Positions 8,934 to 17,748 of a DNA stretch of 34,880 bases are shown here, one piece after another. The position numbers and the translations under genes are program-made. How positions within the stretch are numbered: position 1 is the first letter of the stretch; every line of letters starts with the position of its first letter. Below the pieces are notes generated by a model that did no database searches, was not told the DNA's origin, and saw nothing but the letters and a program-made list of their open reading frames with translations. This DNA comes from CALZFJ01 sp051878575 (lineage in GTDB: Bacteria; Bacteroidota; Bacteroidia; Bacteroidales; Muribaculaceae), in NCBI GenBank assembly GCA_051878575.1, contig JBJEKJ010000062.1, positions 1 through 34,880 on the forward strand. The letters run 5' to 3'.

Positions 8934-9491
8934 ATGACCCAAATTGAGAACATCGAGAATGTGGCGCGACGGCTTAGGGGACTGCGCGACGCCCTCGATT
9001 TGAGCGAGCAAGAAATCGCCGAGAATTGCGGCATCGACACCGAGACCTATCACAACTACGAATCGGGCAACACCGACATTCCCGTGAGCTTCATCTACAC
9101 TCTCGCTCAGCGCTACGGCGTGGAGATGCCTGCCATACTCTTTGGCGAGGACCCGCGCATAAGCAGCTACTTCGTCACCCGCAGCGGAAAAGGCTACAGA
9201 GTGGAGCGGACGAAGGCCTACAGCTACCAGTCGCTCGCTTTCGGATTCACCCACAAGGCCATGAACCCATTCTTGGTGACAGTGGAGCCCAACGACAACC
9301 CCGACGTGACACGAAACAGCCACAAAGGACAGGAATTCAACTATGTGGTGGAGGGCCGCTTGGAGCTGCACATTGGCAACAACATCATTGAGCTTGGCGA
9401 GGGCGACAGCATTATATTCGACTCCGATATTCCCCACGGAATGAAGGCTCTCGGCGGAAAGCGCGTGCGGTTTCTCGCACTAATAATATAA
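8934..9491 (+). CDS. XRE-family regulator with C-terminal cupin domain
   Basis: Predicted cytosolic one-component regulator. Residues about 8-65 form a helix-turn-helix of the Cro/CI type (LRGLRDALDLSEQEIAENCG then TYHNYESGNTDIPVSFIYTL). Residues about 110-183 form a cupin_2 barrel with the pattern GQEFNYVVEGRLELHIG followed by LGEGDSIIFDSDIPHG. Such proteins sense a small ligand through the cupin domain. The next gene, 60 bases away on the same strand, is an acyl-CoA ligase; the pair recurs in Bacteroidales, so regulation of that ligase by an acid or acyl ligand is a reasonable inference. Length (185 residues) is normal. Confidence 0.9.
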   Translation: MTQIENIENVARRLRGLRDALDLSEQEIAENCGIDTETYHNYESGNTDIPVSFIYTLAQRYGVEMPAILFGEDPRISSYFVTRSGKGYRVERTKAYSYQSLAFGFTHKAMNPFLVTVEPNDNPDVTRNSHKGQEFNYVVEGRLELHIGNNIIELGEGDSIIFDSDIPHGMKALGGKRVRFLALII

Positions 9492-9551
9492 GAAACTCTT
9501 TACTTACCCGCATTTTGTTTAGACTAAAAAGCCATACACACTACAACTACC

Positions 9552-11207
9552 ATGCTCGAAAAATTTCTTGATAAGGTGGACTTTACGTCCTATGAGGACT
9601 TTATGCAGAATTTCAGCATAAACGTTCCCGAAAATTTCAACTTCGCATACGATGTGGTCGACGAGTGGGCACGCATAGCACCCGAGAAGAAGGCCCTGCT
9701 GTGGACCAACGACAGCGGCGAGGTGCACCAGTTCACTTTTGCCGACATTAAGCGCGAGAGCGACAAAGCGGCCTCATTCTTCATGCAACTCGGCATAAAA
9801 CGAGGCGACATGGTGATGCTCATCATGAAACGCCGCTACCAATTCTGGTTTGCAATCACCGCCCTGCACAAAATAGGAGCTACCGTGATTCCGGCCACTC
9901 ATCTTCTCACAAAGAAGGACATCGTCTACCGCGCGCAAGCAGCCGACATACGCGCCATAGTGGCCGTGGGCGACGCCATAGTGGTCGACCACATCACCAA
10001 GGCGCTTCCCGAGTGCCCGACGGTGAGAAACTGCATCTCCATAGGCCCGCTCGTGCCCGAGGGATGGGACGACTTCAACACCGGCGTGGAGTGCGCCCCG
10101 CCTTTCGTGCGCCCCGAGCACGTGAACACCAACGACGACATATCGCTCATGTACTTCACCTCGGGAACCACCGGCGAGCCAAAAATGGTGGCGCACACCT
10201 TCACCTACCCTCTGGGGCACATCATCACCGCCCGCTACTGGCACAATCTGCGTGAGGACAGCCTGCACTTCACCCTCGCCGACACCGGGTGGGGAAAGGC
10301 CGTGTGGGGAAAATACTACGGCCAATGGATCGTAGGCTCCAACGTATTCGTCTACGACTTCGAGAAATTCGAGCCGGTCGACGTGCTGCACATGATTCAC
10401 CGCTTCGGCATCACCTCATTCTGTGCGCCGCCCACGGTGTTCCGCTTCCTCATTAGAGAGGACCTCACAAAATTCGACCTTTCGACACTGAAATATTGCA
10501 CCATAGCCGGCGAGGCGCTGAATCCGAGCGTGTTCGACGAGTGGTATCGGCTCACCGGTATCAAGCTGATGGAGGCCTTCGGACAGACCGAGACCACGGT
10601 GACCGTAGGCACATATCCCTGGGTAAAGCCGAAACCGGGCTCTATGGGAAAGAAAGGACCCGTCTACGACATCGACCTGCTCACCAACGACGGCCGCTCG
10701 GCCGAGGTGGGAGAGCAAGGCGAAATCGTGGTGCGGACGCACGGCAAGCATCCGCTCGGACTGTTCAAGGAATACTACCGCGACCCGGAATTGACCCATG
10801 AGGCCTACAACGACGGCATCTACCACACCGGCGACGTGGCCTGGCGCGACGAGGACGGATACTACTGGTTTATCGGTCGCAAGGACGACGTGATAAAGTC
10901 GAGCGGCTACCGAATAGGCCCGTTTGAGGTGGAATCGGCGCTGATGACGCATCCCGCAGTGGTGGAATGTGCCATCACCGGCGTCCCCGATGAGATTCGC
11001 GGACAAGTAGTGAAAGCCACCATAGTGCTGTCAAAGGAATACAAGGGGAAAGAGAGCCCGGAGCTTATAAAGGAGATTCAGAATCATGTGAAACGCACCA
11101 CGGCGCCCTACAAATATCCTCGCGTTGTGGAATTCGTCGACGAGCTGCCCAAGACCATCAGCGGCAAAATACGCCGCGTGGCGATTCGCGACAAATCCAC
11201 CCACTAA
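9552..11207 (+). CDS. AMP-dependent acyl-CoA synthetase/ligase
   Basis: ANL-superfamily enzyme forming an acyl-AMP and then a CoA thioester from a carboxylic acid. The P-loop motif is YFTSGTTGEPKMVAH (residues 201-215). The A5 motif is EAFGQTETT, the hinge motif is YHTGDVAWRDEDGYYWFIGR with KDDVIKSSGYRIGP, and the C-terminal PKTISGKIRR gives the catalytic lysine near residue 539. Overall it resembles medium-chain acyl-CoA or acetyl-CoA synthetases more than long-chain ones. All motifs are intact. It follows the XRE-cupin gene and probably shares its transcript. The exact acid substrate cannot be told from sequence. Confidence 0.92.
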   Translation: MLEKFLDKVDFTSYEDFMQNFSINVPENFNFAYDVVDEWARIAPEKKALLWTNDSGEVHQFTFADIKRESDKAASFFMQLGIKRGDMVMLIMKRRYQFWFAITALHKIGATVIPATHLLTKKDIVYRAQAADIRAIVAVGDAIVVDHITKALPECPTVRNCISIGPLVPEGWDDFNTGVECAPPFVRPEHVNTNDDISLMYFTSGTTGEPKMVAHTFTYPLGHIITARYWHNLREDSLHFTLADTGWGKAVWGKYYGQWIVGSNVFVYDFEKFEPVDVLHMIHRFGITSFCAPPTVFRFLIREDLTKFDLSTLKYCTIAGEALNPSVFDEWYRLTGIKLMEAFGQTETTVTVGTYPWVKPKPGSMGKKGPVYDIDLLTNDGRSAEVGEQGEIVVRTHGKHPLGLFKEYYRDPELTHEAYNDGIYHTGDVAWRDEDGYYWFIGRKDDVIKSSGYRIGPFEVESALMTHPAVVECAITGVPDEIRGQVVKATIVLSKEYKGKESPELIKEIQNHVKRTTAPYKYPRVVEFVDELPKTISGKIRRVAIRDKSTH

Positions 11208-11221
11208 CCCCATATAATGAC

Positions 11222-11267
11222 AGACAATGAATCCTTTGCAGATTGCACTGTAAAGGATTCATTGTCT
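11222..11267. terminator. Perfect 16-bp inverted repeat between convergent genes
   Basis: AGACAATGAATCCTTT (11222-11237) and its exact complement (11252-11267) flank a 14-base loop. It sits between the ends of two convergent genes, so it probably ends transcription from both sides. The T-runs after it are weak, so it may act partly as an RNA-protecting stem. Confidence 0.65.
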
Positions 11268-11305
11268 ATTATCATAAAATACGGTTACTTGTCGTTGGGA
11301 AGGGA

Positions 11306-12517
11306 TTAGCGGAGGCGGGGGAGCTCGATGCGGAAGGTGGTGCCCTTGCCGAGCTCGCTATCCTTCACATAGATTTTGCCGCCGTGATATTCCTCGATAA
11401 TGCGCTTCACGAGCGTGAGCCCGAGTCCCCAGCCACGTTTCTTGGTGGTGTAGCCCGGATTGAACACATTCTTGAAGTTCTTGTGCGAGATTCCCTTTCC
11501 GGTGTCGGCCACGTCGATAAGCACCATGCGTCCGGGCTCATTGTGCACCGTCACGTCGATTTTGCCCTCGCCCTGCATGGCGTCGACGGCATTTTTGGTG
11601 AGATTCTCCATCACCCACTCGAATAGCGACTGGCAGAGCATCACACCGCTCTCATCGTCGGGAAGATGCAGCGTGAGGCTCACTCGCTGCGATATGCGGG
11701 TGCGCATGTACTCAAGGCTGTCGGTCACGGCTTGATTAATGAAGGCGAGCTCCATCTCGGGCTTCGAGCCTATCTTCGAGAAGCGGTCGGCAATCACCGA
11801 TAGCCTGTGCACGTCCTTGTCCATATCGCTCACCACGTCCTTGTCCACGCCGAGAGCCTCAAGCATCTGCGTCCATGCCATCAGCGACGAGATGGGAGTG
11901 CCGAGCTGATGCGCCGTCTCCTTCGAGAGCCCCACCCACACCTTGTTCTGCTCGGCCTTCTTTATGCTTATCAGAGCGAAGTACACTATCACCACAAACA
12001 CCACGAGCACGGCAAGTTGGATATAAGGGAAATAGGCCAGACGGCGCAGCACCGTGGAGTCCTCGTAGTAGAGATGCTGCTCGGTGTTGGCGTCGATCAC
12101 GATAGGTATATGGTTGTTTGAGCCGCGCAGACGGGCGAGTTTTTTCTCAAGAAACGCCTTGTTGACGGGCGTAATCTCGTAGGGCATAAGGCTGTCGGTG
12201 GGCTCGGGGAGCTTGAAGTTGCGATGCAGCAAAATGTTGCCATCGTCGTCTACGAGCAGCACAGGGATGTTGTGGTTGCTCTCAATGATGCTGAAAAGGA
12301 AGTCGACGTCGGTATTTGCCCCCGATGTGCTCACCGTGGTGAGTTCTTTGGTGGCATTCGCCCAAATCTGCATTCGCTCGCGCTCCTGCACGGCGAGGTC
12401 CTTCACAAGATTGCTTGAAATCAGGATAAACGCCCCCACAAGGACGAGTGAAATAGCAATAAACGCTAATTTCCATATCCTCCGGCGGTCGTATATCTTG
12501 TGAATGTTGATAGCCAT
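11306..12517 (-). CDS. Orphan membrane sensor histidine kinase
   Basis: Inner-membrane sensor kinase. A first membrane segment lies near residues 15-35, a periplasmic sensor region near 36-158 and a second membrane segment near 164-184. The HisKA block ETAHQLGTPISSLMAW has the phospho-accepting His203. The ATPase domain shows the N box ENLTKNAVDAMQGEG, G1 DVADTGKGIS and G2 KRGWGLGLTLVKRI. No HAMP domain is apparent. No response regulator is adjacent, so its partner must be elsewhere. It lies 72 bases downstream of the HAD phosphatase gene on the same strand and may share its transcript. The ATG at 12517 directly precedes the positively charged N-terminus. Confidence 0.92.
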   Translation of the reverse strand: MAINIHKIYDRRRIWKLAFIAISLVLVGAFILISSNLVKDLAVQERERMQIWANATKELTTVSTSGANTDVDFLFSIIESNHNIPVLLVDDDGNILLHRNFKLPEPTDSLMPYEITPVNKAFLEKKLARLRGSNNHIPIVIDANTEQHLYYEDSTVLRRLAYFPYIQLAVLVVFVVIVYFALISIKKAEQNKVWVGLSKETAHQLGTPISSLMAWTQMLEALGVDKDVVSDMDKDVHRLSVIADRFSKIGSKPEMELAFINQAVTDSLEYMRTRISQRVSLTLHLPDDESGVMLCQSLFEWVMENLTKNAVDAMQGEGKIDVTVHNEPGRMVLIDVADTGKGISHKNFKNVFNPGYTTKKRGWGLGLTLVKRIIEEYHGGKIYVKDSELGKGTTFRIELPRLR

Positions 12518-12589
12518 AGTGCTTTGTGTGTAATTTTGGGATAACTTTTTGTCTTTTTGTGCTATTTAGGATATAATCAACAGGGCCGT

Positions 12590-13432
12590 CTACTGATTTC
12601 GCATCGCGTCGGCCTCAATCCATCGCGCCACGCTATCGTCGACGTTGGGGCCTATCACCTCGTCGGCCACACGCTTCACCTCGGGAAAGGCATTGTCCAC
12701 CGCCACACTGTGATCGGCGACCTGCATCATCTCGCAGTCGTTGAGGTTGTCGCCGAACACCACCAACCGGTCGGCTCCGGTGAGCGACTTCAGCCGCTCC
12801 ACGGCGGCCGCTTTCGTCACACCGGGGGCATACACCTCAAGCAGCCCATACTCGGCATTGAAAATATCGTGATAGCACACCTTGTGGCACGCTATCTCCT
12901 CGGCGTCGATATCGCGGCTCACAGCCTCTACGACCGAATAGCGGTTCATGGCGTAGATAAGCAGCGCCTCGTCGGGCACGGTGCGATACGGGTCGTCGTC
13001 GATTACGAACTTCTTGAAAGGGGAGTTGACGCGCTCGCTCATGAACAGGCGCTCCTCGTCGAGCAGCGCAGTGTGATGGTAGGCGTGCAGCACCCCGTTA
13101 TGGTTGCGGTAGACGAACGGATTGATGCCGTGCCGCACAAATGTGCCGCACACGCGCCGCACCGTATCCTCGGGAATAGGCCGAGTGTTCACATATTGCC
13201 TCTTGGTGTTGTCCCACATGGCGGCTCCGGCCATCACAATGAGAGGTATGCTCACCCCTATGCCGCTCACTATCTGCACGGCAGTAGCCGGAGTGCGCGC
13301 CGTGGCAATGGAGAACAGCGTGCCATGATTCGCAATCAAGTCGCCGAGAATGGCGCGACTACGCTCCGACACCACCGAGTGCCGGTTGAGCAAAGTGCCG
13401 TCAAGGTCGGAAACGTAAAGAGTTTTCGTCAT
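12590..13432 (-). CDS. Cof-type HAD-IIB phosphatase
   Basis: Cytosolic haloacid-dehalogenase phosphatase of the Cof/YbiV type, usually acting on sugar phosphates or related small molecules. The N-terminal motif VSDLDGTLL provides the Asp nucleophile and Asp acid. Motif II is SIATART, and the C-terminal FGDNLNDCEMM gives the magnesium-binding aspartates. The cap domain between them is of type IIB. The frame is open to a TTG at 13441, but the ATG at 13432 gives the usual MTKTLYVSDLDGT start, and a promoter lies about 50 bases upstream. Specific substrate unknown. Confidence 0.92.
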   Translation of the reverse strand: MTKTLYVSDLDGTLLNRHSVVSERSRAILGDLIANHGTLFSIATARTPATAVQIVSGIGVSIPLIVMAGAAMWDNTKRQYVNTRPIPEDTVRRVCGTFVRHGINPFVYRNHNGVLHAYHHTALLDEERLFMSERVNSPFKKFVIDDDPYRTVPDEALLIYAMNRYSVVEAVSRDIDAEEIACHKVCYHDIFNAEYGLLEVYAPGVTKAAAVERLKSLTGADRLVVFGDNLNDCEMMQVADHSVAVDNAFPEVKRVADEVIGPNVDDSVARWIEADAMRNQ

Positions 13433-13483
13433 ATTCCACAAGAATTACAAGTAATCAAAAAGATTTTGTTCTCAACTATTTTG

Positions 13484-13514
13484 CAAAGTTACACCAATCC
13501 TCGGCACGAACCAA
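13484..13514 (-). promoter_or_regulatory. Bacteroidetes-type promoter of the HAD phosphatase gene
   Basis: On the minus strand, TTG (13514-13512), a 20-base gap and TAACTTTG (13491-13484) match the consensus. It lies about 50 bases before the HAD ATG. Confidence 0.65.
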
Positions 13515-13562
13515 AAAGATTGCATCCTATTGCCTGAATTCAGCCATTTTTTCAGTATCGCT

Positions 13563-14864
13563 TTAGTCCTTTAGGGAGGCAAGGGGTATCACTTTCACTC
13601 CATCGGGGCGGGTGTATGCCATATCTCCACCGGTGATTACCATCAACAAATCAGGCTCACGAAGTTTTATCTGTTTTTCGGTCAGATTATGCTCATGCAC
13701 CAATCGCTTTATTTCTTTCAGGTGCTCCGCACCCTCATCTATCTCACGGTAGCCCAACTTGAACTCAATCAGGGCATAACGCCCGTCATCAAGATGAAGC
13801 ACCGCATCGGCTTCAAGGCCATAACGGTCGTGATAATATGAAATGGAGCCACCAAGCGATTGAGAATACGCCTTCAGGTCACGAATAGCCATACATTCGA
13901 ATATGAATCCGAATGTTTTAAGGTCGATACAAAGCGTTTCGGGCGACAAGCCTAATGCGGCAACAGCAATCGACGGGTCTACGAACTCCCGCTTTAATCC
14001 ACGGCGTATTGATGTGGCAGAACGTATTGCCGGGCTCCACGCCTCCACGTCTTGTATGACAAATAATCTTCGCAGAGCATCTAAATAACTATCTAATGAG
14101 GTCTCGCTGATTCCTTCAAGATGCTGATTCACGTCTTTGTAAACAACGTTCTTCTTTGCCAGTGTTGAAATGTTGCGAGCATAGCTTTGCAAAATGGTTT
14201 TTGCCACTGCTTCATTTCGGGTGATGCCATCGATGGTGGAAATGTCGGTATCGCACACGGAGCGCACATAGTTTTTGGCTATCTGAAGCATTGCTTTTGG
14301 GAATTTCGCATTGAGCGATGCCGGCCAGCCACCACGGCATGCAGCAAAAACCAACTGCTCAATCGACATATCAGACGTGATGCCGTCGATATCCGCATCG
14401 GGCATATCAAACATATTCCTCAAAGAAATCCTGCCATTTGACTCCTTCGACTCATAAAGGCTCATAGGCAGCATCTGCATCCGTGCAATACGCCCACTGC
14501 CTGAATGGCGTATATGCTCTTTCTTTTTATCAGGGGCAATAGAATTCGAACCTGTCATAATAAACTGCCCGAACTCATTGCGCATATCTACCATTGTCCT
14601 GACCGAATCCCACAACACAGGGGCTTCCTGCCACTCATCAATCAGACGAGGCGTATCGCCGGCAAGTAGAAGCGACGGCTTAATCGCAGCAGTCGCCTGA
14701 TATTTATCACGCATATCAGGGTCTTGCAAACGAATAATGCTGTTCGCCTGCTGCTCGGCTGTTGTAGTTTTGCCACACCACTTGGGTCCTTCAATCAACA
14801 CCGCACCCGAAGATGCCAATTGAAGTCGCAATAATTCATCGGCTGTACGTCTTAGATACTCCAT
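13563..14864 (-). CDS. AAA ATPase with DUF4143 domain
   Basis: Cytosolic AAA_14/DUF4143-family ATPase, common in accessory regions of Bacteroidetes; its role is poorly known. The Walker A motif GPKWCGKTTTA lies near residues 26-36, a Walker B-like RLIDEWQEAP follows, and FIMTGSN is a sensor-1 like strand. The C-terminal DUF4143 part contains ADAVLHLDDGRYALIEFKLG, resembling a PD-(D/E)XK nuclease-like core. Base composition looks more AT-rich than the neighbours, and the gene stands alone between a minus-strand promoter box and an unrelated gene, consistent with acquisition. Length (433 residues) is normal and all motifs are intact. Confidence 0.9.
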   Translation of the reverse strand: MEYLRRTADELLRLQLASSGAVLIEGPKWCGKTTTAEQQANSIIRLQDPDMRDKYQATAAIKPSLLLAGDTPRLIDEWQEAPVLWDSVRTMVDMRNEFGQFIMTGSNSIAPDKKKEHIRHSGSGRIARMQMLPMSLYESKESNGRISLRNMFDMPDADIDGITSDMSIEQLVFAACRGGWPASLNAKFPKAMLQIAKNYVRSVCDTDISTIDGITRNEAVAKTILQSYARNISTLAKKNVVYKDVNQHLEGISETSLDSYLDALRRLFVIQDVEAWSPAIRSATSIRRGLKREFVDPSIAVAALGLSPETLCIDLKTFGFIFECMAIRDLKAYSQSLGGSISYYHDRYGLEADAVLHLDDGRYALIEFKLGYREIDEGAEHLKEIKRLVHEHNLTEKQIKLREPDLLMVITGGDMAYTRPDGVKVIPLASLKD

Positions 14865-14889
14865 CTTTTATATCTTTTAATTTACGATG

Positions 14890-14920
14890 CGAAGATAGTG
14901 ATTATTTTGCAATTACGCAA
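14890..14920 (-). promoter_or_regulatory. Probable promoter of the AAA/DUF4143 gene
   Basis: On the minus strand, TTG (14920-14918), a 20-base gap and TATCTTCG (14897-14890, one mismatch to TAnnTTTG). It ends four bases from the 23-bp tandem repeat. Confidence 0.5.
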
Positions 14921-14924
14921 ATAC

Positions 14925-14989
14925 GTTGGGTGTTTTTGGGGCATTTCGTTGGGTGTTTTTGGGGCATTTCGTTGGGTGTTTTTGGGGCA
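14925..14989. repeat. 23-bp tandem repeat, 2.8 copies
   Basis: The unit GTTGGGTGTTTTTGGGGCATTTC starts at 14925, 14948 and 14971; the last copy is cut after 19 bases and no mismatch is seen. Each unit has a GGG and a GGGG run on the plus strand. It lies in the intergenic space between the divergent AAA/DUF4143 and histidine kinase genes, just upstream of the minus-strand promoter. Confidence 0.95.
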
Positions 14990-15049
14990 AAAGCAGGGGG
15001 AGTAGGGATAATCACAGCACGATATGCGTGAATCATTTCACGGGTGAGG

Positions 15050-15079
15050 TTGTCTATCTCCGTTTTTTTACTACTTTTG
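15050..15079 (+). promoter_or_regulatory. Bacteroidetes-type promoter of the TPR histidine kinase gene
   Basis: TTG at 15050-15052, exactly 19 bases, then TACTTTTG at 15072-15079; the gene starts 29 bases later. Confidence 0.75.
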
Positions 15080-15107
15080 CAAAACCAACAATCAGCTATT
15101 AGAAAAT

Positions 15108-16907
15108 ATGATTAATAGAATTAAGCAGGTGATTTCTTTTTTGATGACGGTGATGGTGTGCTTTGGGGCATGGGCCGATGAGGCTATCGACAGCGAATTG
15201 ACGACGTGCTTTGAGGTTGCCGACAGTCTGCACAGTATAGGCCGCACCGACTCGGCCGCCATAGTGGGCGAGCGCACCATCTCGCTTGCCACAGTGAGCG
15301 GGAATCCCACCTACAAGGTGGCGGCTCATTCGGCACAAGGCGTGTATCTGCGCTCATTAGGCCGAATCGATGAGGCTTTGGAGCACTACAACACAGCCTT
15401 GTCGATTGTCACTTCGGGTGCTTTCCGCGAGAATCCCGACGGTGATGCCATCGATGAAATCGCATCGCTCTACATCAATCTCGCCGTGCTCAACCTCGAC
15501 ATGCAGAATAAGGCAGAGGCGGCAAAAAACGCCGATTTCGCAGGCCGGTGGATTGCAAAGAGTGCCGATGCCGAGCTGAAAAGCACCATTTTCGGGGTGG
15601 CAGGCTCGGTGCTGACGGGATGTGGCAACTTGGAGAAGGCTATAAGATATCAGGACTTGGCCTACGAGAATGCGCTGCTATGCGGCAACAAGGAGGCGGC
15701 GTTCCGCGCGGCGGCATATACCATGCTTATCGCCGACCGCAGCGGCGACAAGGCAAAGGCGCAGCAGTGGCGCGACCGTTGCCGTGAGCTGATGCCCGAA
15801 ATCGAGTCGACAATGGCTCTGCTCGTGTATTATCAAGCCGAATGTTCGATATGCCTGAAGGGCGGTCGCCAACGCGATGCCATAACCTATTTCGACAAGA
15901 TTCTGAAGCTCGACGGCATCAGTAACCTGCCATTTGTGATGTTCGACTGCTACAATAATATGCATCGGTCTTACGCCGATCTCGGCGACTTCAGCAACGC
16001 CTATTCCACCCTGCTCAAGAGCAATGAGCTGCGCGACACGCTGTGGGAGCAGGAGAAAGCCGAGAGCCTCAGGGAACTGACCGTGAAATATGAAACCAAG
16101 GAAACCGAGCTTGCGCTCGCACAGAGCGAGGCCCGCCGCGCACACACGCTGATGTGGCTCTTTGCCGCACTCGGACTGCTGTTGGTGGCAATAATAGGCT
16201 TCGTGGCCTACGCCGGACGCCAGCGTCGCCACCGCTTGATGAGCGAGATGGAGTTTGCGCGATTGCGAGCCGACGTGAGCCGCCAGTATGTGGAGGGATT
16301 GGAGAATGAGCGCCGCCGCATGGCGAGCGAGCTCCACGATGGCGTGTGCAACGACCTGCTTGCCATAAAAATGAGCATCGGCAGCGGTTCATCACCCACC
16401 GATGCCGCCACGCTCATCGAGTCGTGCCGGGAGTCGGTGCGCAGAATATCGCATGAGCTTATGCCGCCCGAATTCGCTTACGCCACCATCGACGAGGTGA
16501 TTCGCTTCTTCGTGAATAACTCGGCTGAGGCAGTAGGGCCGAAAACTTCCATCGCCTACTCGTCATCGATTGAAAACTCCCGGTGGGAAGACATTGCCGA
16601 CTCGTCGGCCCTCGAAATTTACCGCATAGTGCAGGAAGCTGTGAGCAACGCAGTGAAACACTCGGGAGCTACAAAAATAATAGTCGACCTTAGCTGCAAG
16701 AGCGGCGAGATACGCCTTAGCGTGACCGACAACGGCTCGTTCCGAACCTCGACTAAACGGGGATTGGGGCTCGACTCCATACATAGGCGCGCCGCTGCAA
16801 TTGGCGGCAAGGTGTCGATTACACAACGGGAGGCAGGAGGCACCGAAGTGTCGCTCATAGTAGGTGAGCAGACCTTAAAAAGCGACAAAAACTACGGAAA
16901 CCCGTAA
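15108..16907 (+). CDS. TPR-containing NarL-type sensor histidine kinase
   Basis: Membrane sensor kinase whose sensor part is a periplasmic tetratricopeptide array. Residues 1-23 look like a signal peptide, TPR-like helices fill about 30-320, a coiled segment follows, and one membrane helix lies near 348-369 (LMWLFAALGLLLVAIIGFVA). The HisKA_3 block NERRRMASELHDGVCNDLLA has the phospho-accepting His410. The ATPase part shows IVQEAVSNAVKHSGA and VTDNG, then RGLGLDSIHRRAAAIGG. This layout is common in Bacteroidetes. The cognate regulator is the next gene, 64 bases downstream, but with its own promoter box. The ligand is unknown. Confidence 0.93.
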   Translation: MINRIKQVISFLMTVMVCFGAWADEAIDSELTTCFEVADSLHSIGRTDSAAIVGERTISLATVSGNPTYKVAAHSAQGVYLRSLGRIDEALEHYNTALSIVTSGAFRENPDGDAIDEIASLYINLAVLNLDMQNKAEAAKNADFAGRWIAKSADAELKSTIFGVAGSVLTGCGNLEKAIRYQDLAYENALLCGNKEAAFRAAAYTMLIADRSGDKAKAQQWRDRCRELMPEIESTMALLVYYQAECSICLKGGRQRDAITYFDKILKLDGISNLPFVMFDCYNNMHRSYADLGDFSNAYSTLLKSNELRDTLWEQEKAESLRELTVKYETKETELALAQSEARRAHTLMWLFAALGLLLVAIIGFVAYAGRQRRHRLMSEMEFARLRADVSRQYVEGLENERRRMASELHDGVCNDLLAIKMSIGSGSSPTDAATLIESCRESVRRISHELMPPEFAYATIDEVIRFFVNNSAEAVGPKTSIAYSSSIENSRWEDIADSSALEIYRIVQEAVSNAVKHSGATKIIVDLSCKSGEIRLSVTDNGSFRTSTKRGLGLDSIHRRAAAIGGKVSITQREAGGTEVSLIVGEQTLKSDKNYGNP

Positions 16908-16938
16908 TTGACCTGCTTCCAAAGGCGCAGTAATTTTG
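16908..16938 (+). promoter_or_regulatory. Promoter of the NarL-type regulator gene
   Basis: TTG at 16908-16910 directly after the kinase stop codon, a 20-base gap and TAATTTTG at 16931-16938. The regulator can therefore be transcribed separately from the kinase. Confidence 0.65.
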
Positions 16939-16971
16939 TGGAAACAATAATCTGCAAAATTTTGCTCCGTT

Positions 16972-17628
16972 ATGACCGATAAAAAAACATTATCAACGAT
17001 GAAAATAGCCATTGTCGACGACCACGATTTGGTGAGGGAGGGACTGAGCGTAGTCCTTGCCAATAATGGTGCCGACAATGTGGAAAAATTCAGCAATGCC
17101 ATGGAATTGGTGTCGGCGCTCGACGACGGCCGACACTACGACTTCTATATAATCGACCTCGAGCTGCCCGACATCGACGGATTTGTGCTTATCGAGATGA
17201 TTCGTGCCCGCAATGCCTCCGCTCCAATCATAGTGAGCACCGTGCACGATGAGATTTGGACCCTGCGAAAGCTCATAGCACGAGAAGTGAACGCCATCGT
17301 CTACAAGTCGGGCGACGGATGCGAAATCATGACCGCCATTGAGGAGATCGTCAATGGCAACAACTACTACTGCGAGGCGGTGCACAAAGCCCTTGCCGCT
17401 GCCGGCGACAGCTCCCTTCACCCCACGCTACGCGAGCTTGAGGTGCTGAGCCGGATTGCACAGGGCAAGACGTCGCGCGAGATTGCCGCTTCGATGTTCG
17501 TCACCGATAATACCGTGGAGGCACACCGCAAGTCGCTTTTCCAAAAACTCGGAGCAGTGAACGTGGCCGACCTTATTGTGAAAGCCTTTGAAAAGGGCTA
17601 CCTAAAGCGCAACGGCATGAAGCCGTAA
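16972..17628 (+). CDS. NarL/LuxR-type response regulator
   Basis: Cytosolic DNA-binding regulator and probable partner of the upstream TPR kinase. The receiver domain has the acidic pair in IVDDHDLVREG, the phospho-accepting Asp62 in IIDLELPDIDG, and the lysine in VYKSGDG. The C-terminal LuxR-type HTH spans about residues 147-205 (LRELEVLSRIAQGKTSREIA, then NTVEAHRKSLFQKLG). All key residues are present. An in-frame ATG at 16999 would give a more usual start (MKIAIVDDH), but the ATG at 16972 is compatible with the promoter. The BspA-like gene 120 bases downstream is a possible target. Confidence 0.94.
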   Translation: MTDKKTLSTMKIAIVDDHDLVREGLSVVLANNGADNVEKFSNAMELVSALDDGRHYDFYIIDLELPDIDGFVLIEMIRARNASAPIIVSTVHDEIWTLRKLIAREVNAIVYKSGDGCEIMTAIEEIVNGNNYYCEAVHKALAAAGDSSLHPTLRELEVLSRIAQGKTSREIAASMFVTDNTVEAHRKSLFQKLGAVNVADLIVKAFEKGYLKRNGMKP

Positions 17629-17687
17629 TTCCGCACTGTCGCTACACATCCCACACTGCAATTATGCCTTCTTTTACCCTATCCAGG

Positions 17688-17701
17688 CGCGAGGTATCGC
17701 G
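17688..17701. promoter_or_regulatory. Small palindrome upstream of the BspA-like gene
   Basis: CGCGA-GGTA-TCGCG is a 5-bp inverted repeat 48 bases before the BspA-like start codon. It could be a binding site for the adjacent regulator, but it occurs once and nothing else supports it. Confidence 0.2.
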
Positions 17702-17748
17702 TCGCTTAATACCGTAACATTAATCATTCACTCTTAATTTTTACTGAT

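Noticed and set aside
12557..13537. 326-codon open frame on the plus strand
   Set aside because: It is antisense to the HAD phosphatase, which has all family motifs. The His/Arg/Val-rich translation is typical of a shadow frame.
13534..13543. Palindrome CTGAATTCAG between the HAD and ATPase genes
   Set aside because: It has no loop and no T-tract in the right direction, and a single 10-base palindrome is expected by chance at this scale.
13563..14864. Mobile element or transposase
   Set aside because: The ATPase is AAA_14/DUF4143, not a transposase, and no flanking inverted repeats or target duplications were seen.
14925..14989. CRISPR array
   Set aside because: The repeats are directly adjacent with no spacers, and no cas genes are present.
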